Positions 59,114 through 64,000 of a DNA stretch of 64,000 nt are shown piece by piece. Source of the stretch: Pseudoxanthobacter soli DSM 19599 (GTDB taxonomy: Bacteria > Pseudomonadota > Alphaproteobacteria > Rhizobiales > Segnochrobactraceae); assembly GCA_945898215.1 (NCBI GenBank), contig CAMDHY010000003.1:42566-106565 (forward strand). Direction: 5' to 3'. Both the position numbers and the translations under genes were made by a program. The notes under the pieces were generated by a model. That model was not told the DNA's origin, searched no databases, and saw only the letters and a program-made list of their open reading frames with translations. The first letter of the stretch is position 1. Each line of letters begins with the position of its first letter.

Positions 59114-60150
59114 CGCCCCGCGACCGCGATTTCCGCCGGGATCGTCACCTCGAGATCGAGCCCGAGCAGCGGCGGCAGGGCGGCTGGCGGTTCGGCGACC
59201 ACCTCCACCTCGGCGACGCGGGCATCCACCGACCGCATCAGGTCCGGGGCGCTTTCGTCGTTGACCGAGGCGATCGTGCCGATGCGCGTGACCCGGCCCG
59301 TCATCGTCTCCGCGAAGGCGCGCGAGGTGAGGTGGACGATCTGGCCGGGGCGGACGCCGAGGACCTGCCGCTCGTCGATCTCGGCGATCACCACCAGGCT
59401 GTCGAGGTCGGCGAGGCGGACGATGCCGCCGGGTCCGATCGCCTCACCGGGACGGGCGACGACGTCGATGACGCGGCAGGCGCAGGGGGCGCGCACGAGC
59501 GTCTGCTCGCGGGCGGCGATCGCCTCGGCGAGCCGCGCCTGCTTCAGCGCAACGGCGGCGCGGGCGGCAGTGACGTCGACGGCGCGGACCTCGCTGAGGG
59601 CGGCGAGTCGCGATGTGGCGTGCAGGCGGGCGCTCTCGGCGCGGGTCAGGGCGCGGAGGATCTTCTCGTGGGAGGCGGTGGCGAGCTGGCCGCGGCGGAA
59701 GAGCTGCTCGGCCCGTGTCGCGTCGGCCCGCGCCTCCTGCAGGACGAGGTCCTCGAGCGCGAGCCGCGCCCGCTCCATGTCGATCTCGCTCCGCTTCGCC
59801 GGCATCAGGACGCGGGCGAGGTCGGCGCGGGCGACGTCGAGCTCCCGCTCGGCCACCACCACCGCCGCTTCGCGGAGCGTGCGCTCCTGCAATTCGGCGA
59901 CGACGGCTCCGGGTGCGAGGCGATCACCCTCGCGGACGGTGAGGCGTGCCAGCGTGCCGCCACCGACCGGTCCGGCGAGCACGACGAGACCGTCGCGTGC
60001 CTCGATGCGGCCGCGCCCGACGACGTCGCCGACCGTCGACGGCAGCGGCTCCGGACCCGCCGTCTGCAACGTCGTCGGCATCGCCACTGCGGCGGTCGCG
60101 GTGGCGACGACGGCGATCACGCCGCGCGACAGGAACTGTCCAAACCTCAT
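59110..60150 (-). CDS. Membrane fusion protein (HlyD/DevB-like)
   Basis: 346 residues. An N-terminal membrane anchor or signal (about 8-25) is followed by a barrel-sandwich half (GRIEARDGLVVLAGPVGGGT), a long coiled-coil hairpin (about 85-210) and the second half (LVRAPCACRVIDVVARPGEA). It connects the DevC-like permease to an outer-membrane channel, which is not encoded here. It is the first gene of the leftward exporter operon. Confidence 0.88.
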   Translation of the reverse strand: MRFGQFLSRGVIAVVATATAAVAMPTTLQTAGPEPLPSTVGDVVGRGRIEARDGLVVLAGPVGGGTLARLTVREGDRLAPGAVVAELQERTLREAAVVVAERELDVARADLARVLMPAKRSEIDMERARLALEDLVLQEARADATRAEQLFRRGQLATASHEKILRALTRAESARLHATSRLAALSEVRAVDVTAARAAVALKQARLAEAIAAREQTLVRAPCACRVIDVVARPGEAIGPGGIVRLADLDSLVVIAEIDERQVLGVRPGQIVHLTSRAFAETMTGRVTRIGTIASVNDESAPDLMRSVDARVAEVEVVAEPPAALPPLLGLDLEVTIPAEIAVAGR

Positions 60151-60364
60151 CCGTGACCCGCCAGCCCCGCGCGCCGCTGTCGCGGAGCGCCCCCCACACG
60201 CCGTGATCGACGTGTTCAGGCGGGTTTAGCGTCTCTCGTTGACAGGACGTTGACCCTCGCGCCGCGGCGCACTGGTTCGCGTCGTTGGAGCGTCAGTTTC
60301 GCGCGGCGTCGCCGTGACCGGCTCAGGCCAGACGGGGCTCAGCGGAGTGGCGAGGCTCGAGGGG

Positions 60365-60440
60365 TGGTGCCGCTTACAGGACTCGAACCTGTGACCCCAT
60401 CATTACGAATGATGTGCTCTACCAACTGAGCTAAAGCGGC
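60365..60440 (-). tRNA. tRNA-Thr (anticodon CGT)
   Basis: Read on the minus strand this folds as a full cloverleaf: acceptor GCCGCTT/AAGCGGC, D arm GCTC/GAGC, anticodon stem CATCA/TGATG with loop TTCGTAA giving anticodon CGT (reads ACG, Thr), and T arm ACAGG-TTCGAGT-CCTGT. The 3' CCA is encoded in the DNA. It lies downstream of the HemY-like gene on the same strand. Confidence 0.95.
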
Positions 60441-60554
60441 TTGACCCTCACGGCCAGGACCCGGCCAATCGAAGACCTGGCCTGCCGAGCGCCTGTGGAC
60501 GAGGCGGACGAAGGGCGCCCTTCTCGACGCGGCTGAGATACAGGCTCGCGCCCG

Positions 60555-60605
60555 CCCGCGCAAGTCTCCGACCCGCGCAAGTCTCCGACCCGCGCAAGTC
60601 TCCGT
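60555..60605. repeat. Three tandem copies of a 17-bp repeat
   Basis: The unit CCCGCGCAAGTCTCCGA occurs at 60555, 60572 and 60589, with one base changed at the end of the third copy. It sits between the tRNA gene and the end of the HemY-like gene, outside any convincing coding sequence. Confidence 0.8.
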
Positions 60606-60664
60606 CTGACCCAGCCCTGGTCGATCACCGGGGCCCGCGCGACCACCGGCTGCCGAGCGGCCGG

Positions 60665-62818
60665 TCAGAACAGGCGCAGCTTCGGACGGGCCGCCGCGGC
60701 GTCGTCTTCGGTCGCCACCGGCCCGGGGTCGTCGGGGGAGTGGGCGAGGGGGAACTCCACCAGCCGCGGCCCCTGGCGGGGATCGGCCGGCGCCACCGGG
60801 CTCGGCTCGCGCTCGCGCGCCCAGTAGGGCTTGCCCGGGGCGCCCGGCGGGGAGCCCGGCGGGGCGCCGTCGGCAGAGGACGGCATCACCAGCACCTCGC
60901 GCGCGGCCGGCGCCGTCGCCGCGGCAGCGGCGGCGGGCGAGCTCGCCGTCGCGGCGGCAGCGGCACCGCCCGGTCCACTGGCCCCGGTCGCGGTGCCAGC
61001 GATCGTGGCGGTGGCGGTCGCGTCGGTATCGGGCCCGGCGGCCACGGTCGGGCCACCATGCGGCCGGGTCCAGAACGGCTTCGTGTCGCCGGCCTCCGGC
61101 GGCGCCGATCCAGGCGGCGCCGCGGCCGCGGGCGGCTCCACCGCGACGTCTGCCGTGCCGACCGCCGCGACGGGTTCGGGCGGCAGCGGCGGTGCGGACG
61201 CCGACGGCGGCGGCGACGCGGCACTGGTGACACCGCGGGCGGCGCCGCCGTCCGCGACCATCAAACCGCGGGCGGCACCGATGTCCGCGACCGTCGCGGT
61301 CACCGGGGCCGCAGCGCGCACCGCGGACCCGCCCGTGAGGGCGACCGCCGCAGGGGCGACGGGCGCAGACGTGGCCGGCGCAGACGTGGCCGGTGCAGAC
61401 GTGGCCGGTGCGGGAGCGGCCGGTGCGGGAGCGGCCGGTGCGGGAGCGGCGGCGAAGATCGGCGGCGCCGGTTCGGGGGCGGGCTCCGGCGGCGCGAACA
61501 GCGCCTCGTCGACCAGCGGGCCGGCGCTGCTGCCGATCGCCTCGATCGGCACCTTCCACTCGAAGGCGTCGAGGCGTCCCGTCGCCGGCGACACCGGCGC
61601 CCAGTGCTCGGAGGTGACGCCGTCGGCCGTCCACACCGGGTCGCGCGGGGCGCGGACGGCGCGCGACAGCCACTCGCGCACCCGGCCGCGATCGCCGTGC
61701 TCCGCCTCCTCGAGGTCGGCCATCAAAAGGCAGGCGCGCTGGCTCGGCCGCTCGGCAAGCACGGCGCGCAGCTCCGCCCGCGCCGCCTCGACCTCGCGCG
61801 CGTCGACGGCGGCGCGCGCCACCGCGAGCCGGCCCTCGGCGTCGCCCGGCTTCAGGGCCGCGAGCCCCCGCATCCGCTTCAGCCGGTCGCGGCCGGCCTC
61901 GCCTGGGCGCACCAGCACGTAGGCCTCGACGAGCTCGGGGTGGGGCGAGCGCCGCCACGTCGCCTCGATCACCTTGGTGGCGCGGCGCGGGTCGTTGAGG
62001 CGGGCGAGCACCCGGCCGGCGACGCCGGCGGCGGGCACGAGGTCGCTCGCGAGGCCGTGCGCCTCGAGCGCCAGCGCCCGCGCCCGCTCGGGCGCGGCGG
62101 TCTCGAGCTCGAGCGCCCGGGCCGTCAGCAGCACCGCCTTCAGGCGCTTCGCCGTCGGTTTGTCGACGAGGGCGTTGTGGGCGTTCTTGTCGAGGATGGC
62201 GATGGCGCCTTCCCAGTCGCGGACGGCGGCGGCGTGTTCGAAGCGGGCGCGGCCGGCCCACGGCAGGCCCGGCGCGATCACCGCCGCCTCCTCGGCATAG
62301 TGGTAGGCGGCCGCCGGCTCGCCGGCGCGCACCGCTTCGACATAGAGGCCATGCAGGCCGAGCGTCCGCGTCTCCGGGTCCGCCAGCATCGCCTCGAAGG
62401 CGGTGCGGGCAGCAAGGCTGTCGCCGGTGAGCTGCGCCGTCTGCGCCTCCAGGAAACGCGTCGCCGGATCGCGCGGCAGCAGCCGGCGCGCCTCGGTCAT
62501 GTAGCGGCGGGCGAGCCGGGCGTCGCCGGCGCCGACGGCGACGAGACCGCGCGACAGCGCCGTGTGGCCCTTGTTCTCGCGGCGGCGGCCGAGGAAGCGG
62601 CGGAACAGCGACGGCGCGCGGACGATGCCGCGCAGCACGCCCCACACCACCAGTGTCGCGGCGAGCAGCGCGAGCAGCGCCACGGCGGCGACCATGACCG
62701 AGGTGTCGAGCCGCCAGCCCTGCCAGTCGATCGTCACCGTGCCCGGCCGGTCGGCGAGCCAGGCGGCGCCAACCGCGACGGCGAACACCACGGCGAAGTA
62801 GACGAGGATGCGGATCAT
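60665..62818 (-). CDS. hemY: HemY-like TPR membrane protein
   Basis: 717 residues. Two N-terminal membrane helices (about 3-22 and 40-62) with a short WQGWRLDTS loop between them are characteristic of the HemY_N domain, followed by TPR-like helices (about 85-410). The C-terminal ~290 residues are low-complexity Ala/Pro/Gly sequence, including APATS/APAAP repeats, and end in the short conserved tail ARPKLRLF. Alphaproteobacterial homologues are named HemY from their neighbourhood with hemD, but this is not protoporphyrinogen oxidase. It follows the mitofilin-like gene on the same strand. Confidence 0.85.
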   Translation of the reverse strand: MIRILVYFAVVFAVAVGAAWLADRPGTVTIDWQGWRLDTSVMVAAVALLALLAATLVVWGVLRGIVRAPSLFRRFLGRRRENKGHTALSRGLVAVGAGDARLARRYMTEARRLLPRDPATRFLEAQTAQLTGDSLAARTAFEAMLADPETRTLGLHGLYVEAVRAGEPAAAYHYAEEAAVIAPGLPWAGRARFEHAAAVRDWEGAIAILDKNAHNALVDKPTAKRLKAVLLTARALELETAAPERARALALEAHGLASDLVPAAGVAGRVLARLNDPRRATKVIEATWRRSPHPELVEAYVLVRPGEAGRDRLKRMRGLAALKPGDAEGRLAVARAAVDAREVEAARAELRAVLAERPSQRACLLMADLEEAEHGDRGRVREWLSRAVRAPRDPVWTADGVTSEHWAPVSPATGRLDAFEWKVPIEAIGSSAGPLVDEALFAPPEPAPEPAPPIFAAAPAPAAPAPAAPAPATSAPATSAPATSAPVAPAAVALTGGSAVRAAAPVTATVADIGAARGLMVADGGAARGVTSAASPPPSASAPPLPPEPVAAVGTADVAVEPPAAAAPPGSAPPEAGDTKPFWTRPHGGPTVAAGPDTDATATATIAGTATGASGPGGAAAAATASSPAAAAAATAPAAREVLVMPSSADGAPPGSPPGAPGKPYWAREREPSPVAPADPRQGPRLVEFPLAHSPDDPGPVATEDDAAAARPKLRLF
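61365..61454. repeat. Six tandem 15-bp repeats inside the HemY-like gene
   Basis: Three copies of GCAGACGTGGCCGGY are followed by three of GCGGGAGCGGCCGGT (the last imperfect). On the coding strand they give the pentads APATS and APAAP. This is a slippage-prone expansion in the low-complexity part of the protein and keeps the reading frame. Confidence 0.85.
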
Positions 62819-62915
62819 CGGCGGCGTTCCGGACTGGCGGTCGAGAGGGCGAGGGACCTCGACGCGAAGGGCAGCGGCGGCACTGGCAGTGTCGGCACGA
62901 GGGCGGGCGGGGCGG

Positions 62916-64000
62916 TCACTCCGTCGCTCCGTTCAGGCGGGCGAGCACCGCCGCCTCGAGGCGGGCGAAGGCCGCCTCGGCGGCGATGCGCTGGGCGAGG
63001 CCGGTGCCGAAGCGCGGCGCGGCGGCGCGCACCGGCTCGGGCAGGGCGGCGAACGCCGTCTCGCCGGCTGCGAGGTCGCCCGCGGCGAGCGCCACTGTCA
63101 CCGCCTCGAGGCCGAGCGCCACCGGATCGCCGGAATCGGCGCTCGTCGGCCGGATCGAGACGAGCGACTGTGCCCCCGAGAGCAGCGCGTCGAGGGGGCC
63201 GGCCTCGGCGGACGCCGCCGGGGTGGGCGCTGTGGCGGCGAGCATCGCCGGCTTTTCGAGCGCCAGCATCGCCGCGAGCGAGGCCCGCGTCGGCACGCCG
63301 GCCTCGGCGTTCGCCGACAGCGCGGTGACGTCCTCCGACCCGTCGAGCCGTGGCGCCAGCGCCGCGAGTTCCGCCGCATAGGGGCGTCCGGCGTCGAGCG
63401 CCTCGCCGAGCCGGAGGGTGGCGAAGGCCACCGCCGCCGGCCCGCGGGCCTGCTCGGCCGGATCGGTCGCCTCCAGCGTGCCGAGACGCTCGCCCAGGGC
63501 GGTGACAGCGGCAGTTGCGGCGTCGCGGGCGCCGGCGAGCGCCGTCAGCTGCTCGCCGATGGTGGAAAGCTGCTGTTCGAGCGCGTCCAGGCGGCCGTCG
63601 AGGCGGCCGTCGAGGGCGGCGAGCTGTTCGCCGGCGGTGCGGTCGACGGTGGCGATGCGTTCGCCGAGCTGCGTGTCGAGGGCGCCGACACGCTGGTCGA
63701 GCGCGGTGAGCGCCGCCGGGTCGATGGCGGGCGCTGCGGCCGGCGCGGCGGCGAGCTTCTCGACCTCGCCGGTGAGACCGTTCAGGCGGTCGCCCAGCGC
63801 CGTGACGCTCGCCTGCAGGTGGGCGGCGTCGGCGGAGCCTGCGCCGGGTACCGCAGCGGACACCTGCTGCTCGAGCGCCGAGAGCCGCTCGGACAGCGCC
63901 GCCTCGTCGGTCGGCGGCACAGCCGCGGCGGCGAGCGCGTCGACCCGCGCGCTGAGTTCGCTCACCGCCTGGCGCAGCGCGGCGGCGGCGGCGGGGTCGG
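62916..64000 (-). CDS. Mitofilin-like coiled-coil protein (COG4223), 5' end outside window
   Basis: The frame stays open to the window edge (DPAAAAALRQAVSELSARVD...), so the start is missing. The visible ~360 residues comprise a long coiled coil (ALDQRVGALDTQLGERIATV and similar heptads) and a C-terminal helical domain (AFATLRLGEALDAGRPYAAE, ALPEPVRAAAPRFGTGLAQR) that matches the alphaproteobacterial mitofilin/Mic60-related family. In many alphaproteobacteria this gene lies between hemD and hemY, which fits the HemY-like gene downstream; Mic60-type proteins shape the inner membrane. Confidence 0.85.
   Translation of the reverse strand, partial: DPAAAAALRQAVSELSARVDALAAAAVPPTDEAALSERLSALEQQVSAAVPGAGSADAAHLQASVTALGDRLNGLTGEVEKLAAAPAAAPAIDPAALTALDQRVGALDTQLGERIATVDRTAGEQLAALDGRLDGRLDALEQQLSTIGEQLTALAGARDAATAAVTALGERLGTLEATDPAEQARGPAAVAFATLRLGEALDAGRPYAAELAALAPRLDGSEDVTALSANAEAGVPTRASLAAMLALEKPAMLAATAPTPAASAEAGPLDALLSGAQSLVSIRPTSADSGDPVALGLEAVTVALAAGDLAAGETAFAALPEPVRAAAPRFGTGLAQRIAAEAAFARLEAAVLARLNGATE

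Noticed and set aside
60555..60605. Possible CRISPR array
   Set aside because: The 17-bp units are directly abutting with no spacers, and there are no cas genes in the window.
60339..62645. 768-codon minus-strand frame overlapping the HemY-like gene in another frame
   Set aside because: It would run through the tRNA-Thr gene, and its translation is Arg/Gly low complexity; the HemY frame has the family membrane helices and TPR units.

Overview
The window is about 64 kb of very GC-rich DNA with tightly packed genes, many GTG/TTG starts and many 4-bp stop/start overlaps. Gene content points to an alphaproteobacterium, probably Hyphomicrobiales or a relative: a HemY-type TPR protein beside a mitofilin-like coiled-coil protein, TRAP transporters, Hint_2-type proteins and a DUF2169/pentapeptide-repeat type VI secretion locus. 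The exact genus cannot be read from the sequence. No insertion sequence, integrase, CRISPR array or rRNA was seen; there is one tRNA.

Region 1 (1-12135) is accessory carbon metabolism: a cupin fragment, an M24 peptidase-like hydrolase, a DJ-1/PfpI protein, a GntR/FCD regulator, a shortened Ldh2-family dehydrogenase, an iron-type alcohol dehydrogenase, an alpha/beta hydrolase, an EAL phosphodiesterase, two divergent ketose-3-epimerase-like TIM barrels, an enolase-superfamily sugar-acid dehydratase, a second GntR/FCD regulator and a D-2-hydroxyacid dehydrogenase. Two TGGTNNNACCA inverted repeats lie at leftward promoters and are candidate GntR sites.

Region 2 (12161-19341) reads as a quinate/shikimate catabolic regulon. 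A leftward operon aroE-like dehydrogenase > TRAP dctP-dctQ-dctM > type II dehydroquinase faces a TetR regulator, which is followed by the two-domain 3-dehydroshikimate dehydratase quiC. A shared motif (ATGTACRAACYAG) occurs in the aroE/tetR intergenic region and directly before quiC. Together these genes would import quinate or shikimate and convert it to protocatechuate. A Hint-domain protein (19398-20267) separates this from the next region.

Region 3 (20466-55860) is a complete type VI secretion system with all thirteen core genes: tssABCEFG, tagH(fha)-tssJKLM, tagF, a PP2C phosphatase and a Ser/Thr kinase; then a vgrG cargo block (DUF2169-pentapeptide fusion, pentapeptide protein, DUF4150 PAAR, VgrG with a long AT-richer C-terminus, DUF3540, TPR/GT9-like protein, a small unknown protein, a transglutaminase-like protein); then hcp with its own sigma-54-like promoter and terminator, clpV, a sigma-54 activator with a GAF domain, and a second Ser/Thr kinase. 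Two soluble non-RD kinases, a PP2C phosphatase, an FHA protein and a TssL with a Thr-containing proline-rich N-terminus suggest threonine-phosphorylation control; the sigma-54 activator next to an hcp promoter suggests RpoN-dependent Hcp supply.

Region 4 (55841-64000) is all on the minus strand: a ParA/MinD-like ATPase with a coiled-coil partner, a DevB-DevC-DevA type ABC exporter, tRNA-Thr(CGT), a HemY-like TPR membrane protein and the 3' part of a mitofilin-like gene running off the window.
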